The notes under the pieces: generated by a model
Told to the model about the DNA's origin: nothing
The model's database searches: none
Seen by the model: the letters and a program-made list of their open reading frames with translations, nothing else
Assembly (NCBI RefSeq): GCF_003315795.1
Contig: NZ_QMEY01000007.1
Span: forward strand, 248,001-312,000
DNA length: 64,000 bases
Direction: 5' to 3'
DNA from: Spongiactinospora rosea
GTDB taxonomy: Bacteria > Actinomycetota > Actinomycetes > Streptosporangiales > Streptosporangiaceae
Translations under genes and position numbers: made by a program
In this document: positions 34,391-43,223 of the stretch, one piece after another
Layout of the letters: each line of letters begins with the position of its first letter
How positions within the stretch are numbered: position 1 is the stretch's first letter

Positions 34391-34499
34391 CGGTGTGGGG
34401 AACGGCGAGTCGCCATGGCGCATGCGAAACGCCGGGGATCAGGGCGTGACCGGGCACGGCGCGGCGGCGTCTACTGGGCCCTGCCGTACGGAACAACAG
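34391..34499 (+). repeat. Dispersed structured repeat, copy 1
   Basis: About 110 bp aligns by eye with three other segments of this window. Shared blocks in order are GGAACGGCGAG, CGCGAAAC-like GCATGCGAAAC, CGGGGATCAGGGCGTGACCG, GGGCACGGCG and TGCCGTAC. The final part can fold with ACGGC pairing to GCCGT. It lies between two minus-strand genes. Confidence 0.75.
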
Positions 34500-34537
34500 A
34501 GAACGGCGCCCGCCATGCCCCCCGCAGCGGGCCGAGG

Positions 34538-36283
34538 TCAGGCGGTGAGGCATTCGGCGGGCAGTTCGAACCAGCGCAGTTCGTCGAAGTCCGCCGAGAC
34601 GTGGGCTTCGGCCCGATGGGCCGCGTGGAACCCCGCCCCTGCGGCGGCGAACAGGGCCTCGGCCTCGTCGAGGTGGCCGCCCAGCGCGCCCTCCGGCAGT
34701 CGCGCGTGGCGGCGCGGATAGTGAAGCGAACCGTCCGCGTCGTACCGCACCTCGCGTAACCCCGGCGGCGGCTCGGCCGCCCCCGACTTGTGCCGCCACA
34801 GCGCGCTCTGCGCGTCGAAGCGGTACTCGGGCAGCAGCGCCCACCCATGCGCGGCGATCATGTGCACCGCCTGCACGATGTACCGGAACTCCGCCTCGGA
34901 AAGGGTGTAGTTGAACCCGATTCGTACCCAGCCCGGCTTGATCCCCTCGCACCCCGCCGTGATCTCCCGCTCGAACCGGTGCGAACGGTCCAGGTCGATC
35001 CCCAGCAACCGATGCCCGTACGGCCCCGCGCACGAGCACCCGCCCCGCGCCTGAATCCCGAACAGGTCGTTCAGCAGGGTGACCACGAAGTTGTGGTGCA
35101 AGTACCGGCCGCCGGGCTGGCGGGCCAGGAACGACACGATGGACAGCCGCTCGACATCGAGGTTGCCCAGGATCTCGATGTCGGGGTCGGCGCGCCACGA
35201 CGCGAGGGCCCGGCGCAGGAAGTCGCGCTCGCGTTCGCGTATGAGGCTCGGGCCCACGGCCTGTTTGAGCCCGAACACCAGCCCCGCGCGGATGGACTCC
35301 ACGATCGCCGGAGTGCCGCCCTCTTCGCGCCGCACCGAATCGGTGACGTAGTGGTGCTCGTGCGGGTTGACGTAGTCAACGGTGCCGCCGCCGGGCACGG
35401 CGGGCACCCGGTTGCCCAACAGCTCCCTGCGCACGACCAGCACGCCCGGCGTACCCGGGCCGCCGACGAACTTGTGCGGCGAGATGAACACCGCGTCCTT
35501 GTAGGCGCGCGGATCGCCGCCCCCACCGCACATCTCGACGTCGGCGTGCGGCGCGGCGGCCGCGAAGTCCCACATGGCGAGCGCGCCGTGGGAGTGCAGC
35601 AGCGCGGAGACCGCGTCGGTGTCGGTGACGATGCCGGTGACGTTGGAGGCGGCGGAGAACGAGCCGATCCGCAGCGGACGCCCGGCGTACGCGCGCAGCG
35701 CCTCCCCCAGCGCCGCCAGCGAGATGCGCCCGTCGCGATCCTCCGGGATGGTGACGACGTCGGCGATCGTCTCGCGCCACGGGAGTTCGTTGGAGTGGTG
35801 CTCGAACGGGCCGATGAACACCACGGGCCGCTCGTCGGGCGGGATCGCCTCGGTGAGCCGGTAGGCGTCGTCGAGCCCGGCCGGCAGGCGCAGCCCCAGG
35901 ACGCCGATCAGCTTGTCGATGGCCCCCGTCGCCCCCGACCCCGTGAAGATCACCACGCTCTCGTCGTCACCGCCGACCGCCTCCCTGACCACCTGCCGCG
36001 CGTCCTCACGCAGGCGCGTGGTCCGCAGGCCGGTGCCTGAGGACTCGGTGTGCGTGTTCGCGTACCAGGGCAGCACCTCGTCACGGATGAAATCCTCGAT
36101 GAAGGAGACCGCCCGGCCGGTGGCCGAATAGTCGGCGTAGGTCATGCGGCGCGCGCCGTAGGGGCCCCAGATCGCCTCGCCGTCGCCGATGATCGAATGA
36201 CGGACCCGCCGAATGAGCGGATGCTCCGCCTGGCTTGCTTCTACCGCCATCGGACCTGGCCAGCGATGTGACGATGACCCCAT
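34538..36283 (-). CDS. Cysteine-desulfurase-like aminotransferase class V protein
   Basis: The 581-residue PLP enzyme has the class V fold: FTGSGATGAIDKLIGV, PFEHHSNELPWRE, AASNVTGIVTD, the PLP-binding Lys in FISPHKFVGGPGTPGVL, and RGGCSCAGPYGH, where Cys could be the persulfide-carrying residue. It is longer than IscS (about 400) owing to a C-terminal extension. It resembles the large selenocysteine-lyase-like group of actinobacteria. The ATG at 36283 has a strong GGAGGGGG site; an ATG at 36250 is alternative. Confidence 0.85.
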   Translation of the reverse strand: MGSSSHRWPGPMAVEASQAEHPLIRRVRHSIIGDGEAIWGPYGARRMTYADYSATGRAVSFIEDFIRDEVLPWYANTHTESSGTGLRTTRLREDARQVVREAVGGDDESVVIFTGSGATGAIDKLIGVLGLRLPAGLDDAYRLTEAIPPDERPVVFIGPFEHHSNELPWRETIADVVTIPEDRDGRISLAALGEALRAYAGRPLRIGSFSAASNVTGIVTDTDAVSALLHSHGALAMWDFAAAAPHADVEMCGGGGDPRAYKDAVFISPHKFVGGPGTPGVLVVRRELLGNRVPAVPGGGTVDYVNPHEHHYVTDSVRREEGGTPAIVESIRAGLVFGLKQAVGPSLIRERERDFLRRALASWRADPDIEILGNLDVERLSIVSFLARQPGGRYLHHNFVVTLLNDLFGIQARGGCSCAGPYGHRLLGIDLDRSHRFEREITAGCEGIKPGWVRIGFNYTLSEAEFRYIVQAVHMIAAHGWALLPEYRFDAQSALWRHKSGAAEPPPGLREVRYDADGSLHYPRRHARLPEGALGGHLDEAEALFAAAGAGFHAAHRAEAHVSADFDELRWFELPAECLTA

Positions 36284-36824
36284 GACATCCCCCTCCAGGA
36301 ACCCTTTGATCCCTTTCCTCTAACGGGCCCACCCGTGCGGCCGACCTAATGATCACATCACAGATTGTTTCGACGGCCCTTTCCGCTTATTTACTACCCG
36401 TATTCCGGCAAGGGCGTGGCCGTCTGGCGGATTTTGGTATGGGATGGAATGTGGAATTGGGTCGCAGGGCGGGGCGTGAGCTGGCCGAACGAGCGAATGC
36501 ACGAGATGGGTGATCGCATTGGGTTCGCCGACCGACAGTTCGCGGTGGGCGATGGGTATCTGGACCAGGTGATCACGGGAGCGCTAAAAAGATCACGCAG
36601 GGATGCCACTCTCACGCTGAACAACGAAAACCTACGGCATCACAGAACGCCGCTTTCCCTCCACTTCGCCAGAGAGGGAGCGTTGCAAATGTCGTTGTAT
36701 TTGCCAGTACATCCTGATTTGACTGGCGAGTAGCAGCCCCTAGTGCTCACCTAGCGTGGTTGCCGATGGGAAGCCAGGTGAACACGCCGGTCGCCACTGC
36801 TCTCCGCGAGAAGCGACAGCGGAG
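36284..36824. other. Stretch without a confident gene
   Basis: The base composition is clearly less GC-rich than the surroundings. A plus-strand frame of about 120 codons ends at 36733 (…SLYLPVHPDLTGE) but opens with TTG and has weak third-position GC, so I do not call it. GCCAGT (36703) and ACTGGC (36722) form a possible small hairpin. The segment may be transferred DNA next to the CRISPR region. Confidence 0.4.
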
Positions 36825-37592
36825 TCATTCGCCTTCGGGAGCTGATGGTTCCGTGGCCGGTGCGATCTCAAGCGGTGCGGCGACCCCGGCCACGAGCTGG
36901 TTTCCGTGGGTGAGCGTGTAGTCGAGCTGTCTGGCCAGGTGAGGGACGTTCGACGGAGGCATGTACGCATCGGCGCCGGCATCGAGCAGGCGCCGGACCG
37001 GGCCCTGGTAGTTGACTCCGAGCTCGCTGTCCTCGATCTCGGTGACGATGATCCGGGCTTTCGGGAACATCGGCCGAAGCGCCGCGATCAACTGCGGGCT
37101 GACCGACGGCACCAGCAGTACGTCGGCCGTCGTGGGGGCGGCGTTCATGTCGAGTACGACGTAGTCCGCACCGAGTTGGGCGGACAGCGACGTCCGGGCC
37201 TTCGCCGACAACTCCATCGCGGTGGCGACGACCGTCACACCGTCGTAGTCGGTCGGCGGTCGCTCCTCGGCCGCATCGGTGCCCTCGGCCGCGTCGCGAT
37301 CGACGATGGTGCCCTGGATGACCGCGACGGTGCTGGAGATCGTCGCGATCGCCTGGCCGTCCCGTGTGACGGCAAGGGCCTCGCCGGGTTCAAGGGCGTC
37401 GATGAGCGCCACGACGTCCTCGGGAAGGCGGCTCACGTCGATCCGCTGCGCGGCTCGCTCGGCGCGCTTGCGGATCACCAACCTGGGACCGACTTCTGGA
37501 TCGCGGGAAGCGATGGCAGCGTCGTCACAGCGTTCAATCCCCCACCAATCGCACCAAGAGTCACTGACGAGCCTACGTCGATATCCGGACAT
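36825..37592 (-). CDS. Phd-like/receiver-like fusion protein beside CRISPR
   Basis: This 255-residue protein has no name I recognise. Residues about 50-85 (RIDVSRLPEDVVALIDAL, GEALAVTRDGQAIATIS) resemble the Phd/YefM antitoxin dimer domain. The C-terminal part has a receiver-like pattern (TVVATAMELSAKAR, VVLDMNAAPTTADVLLVPS, ARIIVTEIEDSELG, RRLLDAGADAYMPPSN) without the usual phosphorylation pocket. The start at 37592 is uncertain; a GTG about 36 codons in, before IRKRAERAA, is possible. It lies just beyond the CRISPR array on the same strand as the crRNA. Confidence 0.55.
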   Translation of the reverse strand: MSGYRRRLVSDSWCDWWGIERCDDAAIASRDPEVGPRLVIRKRAERAAQRIDVSRLPEDVVALIDALEPGEALAVTRDGQAIATISSTVAVIQGTIVDRDAAEGTDAAEERPPTDYDGVTVVATAMELSAKARTSLSAQLGADYVVLDMNAAPTTADVLLVPSVSPQLIAALRPMFPKARIIVTEIEDSELGVNYQGPVRRLLDAGADAYMPPSNVPHLARQLDYTLTHGNQLVAGVAAPLEIAPATEPSAPEGE

Positions 37593-37680
37593 TTCGCAGA
37601 CATCACCCCGGCCCCTGGTAGGACACCAGACCTCAGCCACACCTTGCTGGGACGGCGACCTGGACGGGAGAGGTGGTTGC

Positions 37681-38075
37681 CGGTTCACCCCCACGAGCGT
37701 GGGGAGCACAAGTACACGGCGACCCGGCGCGGGTCCCTCGCCGGTTCACCCCCACGAGCGTGGGGAGCACTGGGGGCCGGGGCGATCGCTGCCGCGGCCC
37801 TCCGGTTCACCCCCACGAGCGTGGGGAGCACGGAGGCGGACCCGGACCGGAAATGCATGATCCTGGTTCACCCCCACGAGCGTGGGGAGCACGACATCAA
37901 GTTCCTGATCCTGCAAGGCGGGCAAGGTTCACCCCCACGAGCGTGGGGAGCACCCGCCTGTCGCCAGGGCGGGGATCGGCGTGAGCGGTTCACCCCCACG
38001 AGCGTGGGGAGCACGATCCCTCCGGCGTTCGGAAACACATCCGCACCGGTTCACCCCCACGAGCGTGGGGAGCAC
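37681..38075 (-). CRISPR. Type I-E-like CRISPR array, 7 repeats, 6 spacers
   Basis: Seven 29-bp repeats begin at 37681, 37742, 37803, 37864, 37925, 37986 and 38047, with six spacers of exactly 32 bp. The repeat has a GGTTCACCCCC start, a CCCCAC/GTGGGG stem around GAGC and a GAGCAC end. On the minus strand it ends in GTGAACCG, like the 5' handle of type I-E crRNAs, so transcription is probably leftwards with the leader beyond 38075. Repeats 4 and 5 differ only in the first base. No cas gene is in the window. Confidence 0.95.
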
Positions 38076-38152
38076 CCTTTGCGAGCAGGCAAGACGTACG
38101 CGACCTGCGGCGTTATGTATGTCGGGGTTTGTCGGTGATCCACTCTAGCGGC

Positions 38153-38523
38153 GTGCGGCGGGCGGGCACAGTGCGTCCTACGGGGGTTGTCGTTGCTGGT
38201 CACCAGGTGTCAATGGGCGGACCAGTGGCGTCAGCGTCGGGCGAAGCCCGACATGAGAAGAACAGGCCGAGCGACAGCGAGGACCACAGGGCGCGAAGCG
38301 CACACCCCGCCGGAGGCGGACCTCACGCGCGGAGCGCGTCACCTCTACCGGTGTGCGGCGGGCGGGGCACAGTGCGTCCTGCGGGGGTTGTCGTTGTTGG
38401 TCACCAGGTGTCAATGGGCGGACCAGTGGCGTCAGCGTCGGGCGAAGCCCGACATGAGAAGAACAGGCCGAGCGACAGCGAGGACCACAGGGCGCGAAGC
38501 GCACACCCCGCCGGAGGCGGACC
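38153..38523 (+). repeat. Tandem duplication of a 170-bp segment (200-bp period)
   Basis: The segment 38153-38322 is repeated at 38353-38523 with only a few differences (one extra G, a few substitutions). It starts at GTGCGGCGGGCGG and ends at CCGGAGGCGGACC. Each copy contains GTCGGGCGAAGCCCGAC, whose GGGCGAAGCCC is a mini-hairpin, and GCGCGAAGCGC. It follows the CRISPR array. Confidence 0.9.
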
Positions 38524-38807
38524 CCAGGCGCGGAGCGCATACCTCGCCGCAGACGGCACCAACGGCGCGAAGCGCATACGTCGCCGGAGGCAGGCCTCAC
38601 GCGCGAAGCGCGTCACCTCCGCCGGAGGCGGGTCCCGAGCGCGCGAAGTGCGTATCCCGCCGGAGGCGGACCCCGGGCGCGGAGGGGGTGCTTGCTGGGG
38701 CGGGGGTGTGTTGGAGGGTGGTGGGGGTGGGTGAAGGCGGGAACTTAGGGGGATGCGTGAGGTTTGGGAGGGGCGAGGGTTGAGAGGGGGTGGGCGGTAC
38801 AGAGGGG
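38524..38807. repeat. Array of short hairpin modules
   Basis: Behind the duplication, modules such as GGCGCGGAGCGC, GGCGCGAAGCGC and CGCCGGAGGCGG alternate about every 30-40 bp up to 38690, then a G-rich tract follows. No gene is supported in this stretch. Similar modules are at 4.85-4.97 kb and 61.2-61.4 kb. Confidence 0.65.
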
Positions 38808-40094
38808 TTAGCGGGCGTGGGCGGCTACTTGGGGGCTGATGCGGACGACGCCCGCGAGGTTGCGGGTGGAGATGGGGGCGATTTTGACGACGTCGCCGGT
38901 GCGGGGAGCGTGCAGCATCTTGCCCTTGCCCCAGTAGATCGCCACGTGGGAGATGTACCCCGGGTTCGTCGGGTCGTGCCGCCAGAAGAGCAGGTCGCCC
39001 GGCTGGGCCTGGGCCAGTGACACCCGCGGCCCCGTGACCCACTGCTGGTGGGTGACGCGGGGCATCCGGACCCCCGCCTGCCCGTACGCCCACTGCACGA
39101 GGCCGGAGCAGTCGAAGGTCTCCGGTCCCTCCGCGCCCCACACATACGGACGCCCCAGCTTGGAGGCCGCCGCCCGCAGGGCCGTCTCGATCTGGGGCAC
39201 CGACATGAGGGCCCCCACCGGCCAGGTGGTGCGTCCCTGGGGCTGGACGGTGCCGTTGGGCCGCTTGAGGACCGGGTTGATGGTCGCGACCTGCGACCCC
39301 TTGGGCAGGGCCCGCATAACGGCCTTGCGGAGCTGGACGCTGTCCTGTTTGGGGGCGCTGATGACGAGCGCGTTGTTCTGTGGGATGCCGAGGTCGCGGG
39401 CGGTGGTCCGGGAGACGACCGCGTCGATGGAGCCCATGCCCATGGTGGCGTAGGCGCCGATGCGCAGCGTTCGGTTCGCCGCGTTGACCGAAGTGCCCAG
39501 GCGGAGCCCGCCGTCGTTGCCGAGCACGAACGAGACCGCGACGTCGCCGCCCGCGATGTTGCCCCACAGGGCGTCGGATTTGGCGGTGGGACGCGGCGTG
39601 TAGGCGCGGAAGGTGGACGGGTCGACGCCGAGGGTCTGCACCCGCTTGCCGTCGATCGTCACTTCGGCGGCGTCGGCCAGTTCCATCGCGCGGATGCCGG
39701 CGACCTTGGCGACCTTCTTGAGCGTCGCCTCGGTGAGCGGCTTGCGCGTCACGGCGAACAGGTGGGGGGCGTGGGTGGACTTGAGCGGTTGGACCTGCGG
39801 GCGCGGGGCGGCGGCCTGCGGGGACGCTCCGGGGCTCTGGAGGGGGGCGGGCTTGACGACGTAGTCGTTGTCGTTGCTCACGGGTCGCGCGCCGGGGCCC
39901 AGGCCGGGGGTGTACGGCTCGGCCTCGGCCGCCTCCAGGGCGGACCGCCGCCGGGACAGCTCGCCGAGCACCGCCACGTCGGCGGTGATGACGCCGACGA
40001 GGGCGATCACGATGATCGGTACGGCGTGCCGCCGTAGCCAGTGGGGCGATCCGGGACGGCCGAAGGGAGCATGCTCCCGCTCGCCGAGCACCAC
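38808..40094 (-). CDS. NlpC/P60 family cell-wall hydrolase
   Basis: The 428-residue protein has an N-terminal membrane helix (VPIIVIALVGVITADVAVL, about 23-42), a long middle domain and a C-terminal NlpC/P60 peptidase. The catalytic Cys is in ETFDCSGLVQWAYGQAG, with His residues in SHVAIYWG and MLHAPRTG. These enzymes cut D-iGlu-DAP bonds of peptidoglycan. The GTG at 40094 follows GGAAGGGG. The middle part (TLKKVAKVAGIRAMELADA, VSFVLGNDGGLRLGTSV) is not recognised and may regulate activity. Confidence 0.85.
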   Translation of the reverse strand: MVLGEREHAPFGRPGSPHWLRRHAVPIIVIALVGVITADVAVLGELSRRRSALEAAEAEPYTPGLGPGARPVSNDNDYVVKPAPLQSPGASPQAAAPRPQVQPLKSTHAPHLFAVTRKPLTEATLKKVAKVAGIRAMELADAAEVTIDGKRVQTLGVDPSTFRAYTPRPTAKSDALWGNIAGGDVAVSFVLGNDGGLRLGTSVNAANRTLRIGAYATMGMGSIDAVVSRTTARDLGIPQNNALVISAPKQDSVQLRKAVMRALPKGSQVATINPVLKRPNGTVQPQGRTTWPVGALMSVPQIETALRAAASKLGRPYVWGAEGPETFDCSGLVQWAYGQAGVRMPRVTHQQWVTGPRVSLAQAQPGDLLFWRHDPTNPGYISHVAIYWGKGKMLHAPRTGDVVKIAPISTRNLAGVVRISPQVAAHAR

Positions 40095-40502
40095 ACCAAC
40101 CCCTTCCGTCCGAAGGCCGCCCAAAAGGGCCCGCCCGAACCACGACAGGTCCGGAGGCCCGCGCCGGCTTCCGCCCTTATGAGGATGCCGCACGCACGGC
40201 GTGGTACGCACGCCTTAGCGAAACTTATCGGTGAAATGCCGGTCTGACGTGGAAAATCCGCCACGGCGCCGATGGGCGCGCGCAGCGGATCCCCACTCGC
40301 GAAGTGTCGTGTCGATCAGTGCCAGAGTCGGTGCCAGGGGTCGGCGCTGGGTCAATACCCGGTCAGTAGCCCGTCTATGCCAGGCCCGATGCCAGGTCGA
40401 TGCCAGGTCGATGCCAGGTCGATGCCAGGTCAGCGCGCCGCGCTCGCCACGGAAACCGGTTTTGGGACCGTTCCCAGGGGGCCACGCGGCGCGTGGATCG
40501 CG
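40095..40502. other. Intergenic region with four tandem 11-bp repeats
   Basis: No gene is seen. GATGCCAGGTC occurs four times head to tail at 40388, 40399, 40410 and 40421, and a degenerate fifth (TATGCCAGGCC) precedes them. It lies between greA and the NlpC gene, both on the minus strand, so it could affect the end of greA message or the NlpC promoter. Confidence 0.7.
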
Positions 40503-41003
40503 TCAGTTGCCGACGTACGGCACGGCCTCAAGGATCTCGACCGTGTTCTGGCGCCCGTTGGGCAGCGTGAACGTCGCCTTCTCGCCGATCTTCTTGCCGT
40601 TGATCGCCGACCCCAGCGGCGACTTGGGCGAGTAGACGTCGATCGGCGACCCGCTCTCCTCACGGGAGGCCAGCAGGAAGGTGACCTCTTCGTCGTCGCC
40701 GCCGAACCGCACGGTGACCGTCATGCCGGGGCCGACCACGCCCTCGGTGCGCGGCGCCTCCCCGACGCGCGCGTTGTCCAGGAGCTGGCGGAGCTGGAGG
40801 ATCCGGCCCTCCATCTTGCCCTGCTCCTCCTTGGCCGCGTGGTAGCCGCCGTTCTCGCGCAGGTCGCCTTCTTCCCGGGCGGCCTCGATCTTTTTGGCGA
40901 TGTCGGTACGCCCCGGGCCAGAGAGGTGCTCCAATTCCGCCTTCAGGCGGTCGTACGCCTCCTGGGTCAGCCAGGTGACGCTCTGGTCGTGGGAGTCGGC
41001 CAC
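40503..41003 (-). CDS. greA: Transcription elongation factor GreA
   Basis: GreA rescues backtracked RNA polymerase by stimulating cleavage of the nascent RNA. The 166-residue protein has the coiled-coil with acidic tip (LSGPGRTDIAKKIEAAREEG and DLRENGGYHAAKEEQ) and the C-terminal FKBP-like domain with SPLGSAINGKKIGEKATF. The GTG at 41003 has an AAGGAG site. The neighbouring DUF4307 gene and divergent mca are its usual actinobacterial company. Confidence 0.93.
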   Translation of the reverse strand: MADSHDQSVTWLTQEAYDRLKAELEHLSGPGRTDIAKKIEAAREEGDLRENGGYHAAKEEQGKMEGRILQLRQLLDNARVGEAPRTEGVVGPGMTVTVRFGGDDEEVTFLLASREESGSPIDVYSPKSPLGSAINGKKIGEKATFTLPNGRQNTVEILEAVPYVGN

Positions 41004-41115
41004 GGGTTCTCCTTGCTCACTCGTACGGGGGCACTGCTCTGGGTGATGCCACGGACACATCTGAATTTCGACAGGCTAACAAGCCAGCGCCGCCAACGCT
41101 TCCCCAAATGTCTCA

Positions 41116-41553
41116 CTATACGAGATAGCAGTAGTGGACGTGAACCGAAGTGGCCTGCGCGCTGGTCTCCAGCCGGTCGGTTCGCCGGACATACCCCTCA
41201 CCAGCGGGGATCGTGACCTCGCGGGTGCCCACTTCGACGTGCTGTACATCAGTGGCGCGGAGTCGGCAAAGTGCCGCCCGATCGGAAGGCTTATATATCT
41301 CATAGGTTACCGTCACCGTGTCACTGCGGCTCGCGTCGAAGGTGATCACCTGATCGATCACCTCGGTGTCCCCCTTGGACGCCCACATCACATAGCCCCA
41401 GCCGCCCGCGACGATCGCCACCAGCACCGCGATGACCAGGTGGACGACGAAGCGCCCGCGACGCGCCGGGCCGTCCGGACGTTCTGGAAAGTCGTCCGGA
41501 GTCCCGAGCACCGGCCCGGTCTGCGCGCCCTGCCCGGCCTCGCTGGCGACCAT
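41116..41553 (-). CDS. DUF4307 membrane protein
   Basis: The 145-residue protein has one membrane helix (FVVHLVIAVLVAIVAGGWGYV, about 34-56) and an extracytoplasmic domain with AALCRLRATDVQHVEVGTRE and SVHVHYCYLV; the two Cys may bond. The position beside greA and mca is standard for DUF4307 in actinobacteria. No activity is known. The ATG at 41553 has a GGGAGA site. Confidence 0.85.
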   Translation of the reverse strand: MVASEAGQGAQTGPVLGTPDDFPERPDGPARRGRFVVHLVIAVLVAIVAGGWGYVMWASKGDTEVIDQVITFDASRSDTVTVTYEIYKPSDRAALCRLRATDVQHVEVGTREVTIPAGEGYVRRTDRLETSAQATSVHVHYCYLV

Positions 41554-41712
41554 CGTGGAATCTCCCTGCACTTGCTCGGCGTTATCCGAGACAATTGTCC
41601 CTCGCGGGGGTCCCGCCTCCGCGTCTGCCCGGGGGAAAGGACCGCCGCACGACCGAGGCGGTCCCGTTCGCCTGTGGTCTGCAGGTCCGATCGCAAGGAG
41701 ACAGCAGAGCCC

Positions 41713-42639
41713 GTGAGTGCACCGCTGAGGCTTATGGCCGTTCACGCCCACCCGGACGACGAGTCGAGCAAGGGCGCCGCGACCATGGCACGCTACGTCG
41801 CGGAGGGCGTGGACGTGCTGGTCTGCACCCTAACCGGTGGGGAGCGCGGTTCCATCCTCAACCCGAAGATGGACCGGCCGGAGATCCTCGCCAACATGGG
41901 CGAGGTCCGGCGCCAGGAGATGGAACGCGCGCGCGAGATCCTGGGCGTCTCGCAGCGATTCATGGGGTTCGTCGACTCGGGCCTGCCCGAGGACGACAGC
42001 GAGCCGCTGCCCGAGGGCTGCTTCGCCCTCCAGCCGCTTGAGGTCGCGGCGGCGCCGCTGGTGGCCGCGGTGCGGGAGTTCCGGCCGCACGTGATCCTCA
42101 CGTACGACGACGACGGCGGCTACCCGCACCCCGACCACATCATGACCAACCGGGTGTCGGTGGAGGCGTTCGAGGCGGCCGGCGACCCGGACCGCTACCC
42201 GGGCACGGGCGACCCCTGGCAGCCGCTCAAGCTCTACTACCACATGGGGTTCAGCAAGGAGCGGTTCGAGGCGCTGCACGCGGCGATGACCGAGCGCGAC
42301 ATGGGCTCGCCGTACGCGGACTGGATCTCCCGCTGGGAGGACCGCCCGCAGAAGTGGCCGGTCACCACCCGCGTGCCGTGCGCGAACTACTTCGAGACCC
42401 GCGACCTCGCGCTGAAGGCGCACGCCACGCAGGTCGATCCGGACGGCTTCTGGTTCGTGTGCCCACGCGAGCTGCAGATGGAGATCTGGCCGACCGAGGA
42501 CTTCCACCTGGCGAGGTCCCTGGTGGACACCGAGCCGCCGGAGGACGACCTGTTCGCCGGCATCGAGGGCGCGGCGCGCACGAAGTCCGGCACGCCCGCC
42601 GAGTGCGACGAGCGCACCCAGGCGCCGGTCGGCAACTAG
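41713..42639 (+). CDS. mca: Mycothiol S-conjugate amidase
   Basis: Mca hydrolyses the amide bond of mycothiol S-conjugates, releasing mercapturic acids in detoxification. The 308-residue zinc enzyme has the ligand motifs AHPDDES near residue 13-19 and HPDHI near 140, with the LTGGERGSILN block typical of Mca over MshB. It starts with GTG. It is divergent from the DUF4307 gene. MshB deacetylase is the close alternative, but the length and C-terminus favour Mca. Confidence 0.93.
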   Translation: MSAPLRLMAVHAHPDDESSKGAATMARYVAEGVDVLVCTLTGGERGSILNPKMDRPEILANMGEVRRQEMERAREILGVSQRFMGFVDSGLPEDDSEPLPEGCFALQPLEVAAAPLVAAVREFRPHVILTYDDDGGYPHPDHIMTNRVSVEAFEAAGDPDRYPGTGDPWQPLKLYYHMGFSKERFEALHAAMTERDMGSPYADWISRWEDRPQKWPVTTRVPCANYFETRDLALKAHATQVDPDGFWFVCPRELQMEIWPTEDFHLARSLVDTEPPEDDLFAGIEGAARTKSGTPAECDERTQAPVGN

Positions 42640-42687
42640 CCGGACGCAGCAGCGGCACCGCCGGGGGCAGGTGGCAGACTGGGTGGG

Positions 42688-42894
42688 GTGACCACGCTAC
42701 TCGTTCTCGCGCCTCGCGGCGACGTCAGTCCGGGCCTGCTCGGATTCCTGGTCGTCGCCGCGCTCGGCGCCGCTCTCTTCCTGCTCATCAAGTCGATGAA
42801 CAAGCAGATCTCCAAGATCGAGGTGCCGTACGAGGACGAAGAGCCCCAGCGGCGCCCGGCCAACGGTGAGCCCAAGCCCAACGGGGTCCACTGA
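42688..42894 (+). CDS. Small single-pass membrane protein
   Basis: The 68-residue protein has one helix (GLLGFLVVAALGAALFLLI, about 16-35) and a charged tail with KSMNKQISKIEVPYEDEE. This small protein is usual behind mca in actinobacteria; its role is unknown. It starts with GTG 48 bp after mca and its stop overlaps the next ATG. Confidence 0.8.
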   Translation: MTTLLVLAPRGDVSPGLLGFLVVAALGAALFLLIKSMNKQISKIEVPYEDEEPQRRPANGEPKPNGVH

Positions 42895-43217
42895 TGGCCG
42901 AGGAGATCCGCGTCGTCGACAACCAGGAGGCCTCCCGCTTCGAGGTCTTCGTGGACGGCAAGCCGGCCGGCTTCGCCGACTACCGGCTGCGCGCCGACCG
43001 GCTCGTGCTGCCGCACACCGAGGTCGATGACGCGTACGGCGGGCGCGGCCTGGGCGGCAGGCTCGCCGCCGCGGCCCTGGACGCGGGCCGCGACGCCGGT
43101 CTGTCGGTGGTCCCGGTGTGCCCGTTCATCGCCGAGTACATCCGGCGCCACCCCGAGTACATGGACCTGGTGGCCGACGACTACCGCGAGGCCGTGGGCA
43201 GGCCGTCCGGCGACTGA
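42894..43217 (+). CDS. NATD1-type GNAT acetyltransferase
   Basis: The 107-residue protein is a short GNAT of the YjdJ/NATD1 type: RFEVFVDGKPAGFADYRL, LPHTEVDDAYGGRGLGGRL with the acetyl-CoA loop, then VVPVCPFIAEYIRRHPEY. The Cys in VCPF is conserved in this family. Substrates are unknown. It is translationally coupled to the preceding small gene. Confidence 0.88.
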   Translation: MAEEIRVVDNQEASRFEVFVDGKPAGFADYRLRADRLVLPHTEVDDAYGGRGLGGRLAAAALDAGRDAGLSVVPVCPFIAEYIRRHPEYMDLVADDYREAVGRPSGD

Positions 43218-43223
43218 GAAGGG

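Noticed and set aside
36365..36733. 122-codon plus-strand frame
   Set aside because: It opens with TTG, has poor third-position GC and no ribosome site or known motif.
37673..37984. Protein-like repeat RFTPTSVGST in the first array
   Set aside because: This is the translated CRISPR repeat, not a repeat protein.
38129..38734. Open frames of about 200 codons across the duplicated segment
   Set aside because: They translate repeats only (RRAKPDMRRTGRATARTTGRE twice is the duplication itself) and lack any start site or homologous look.
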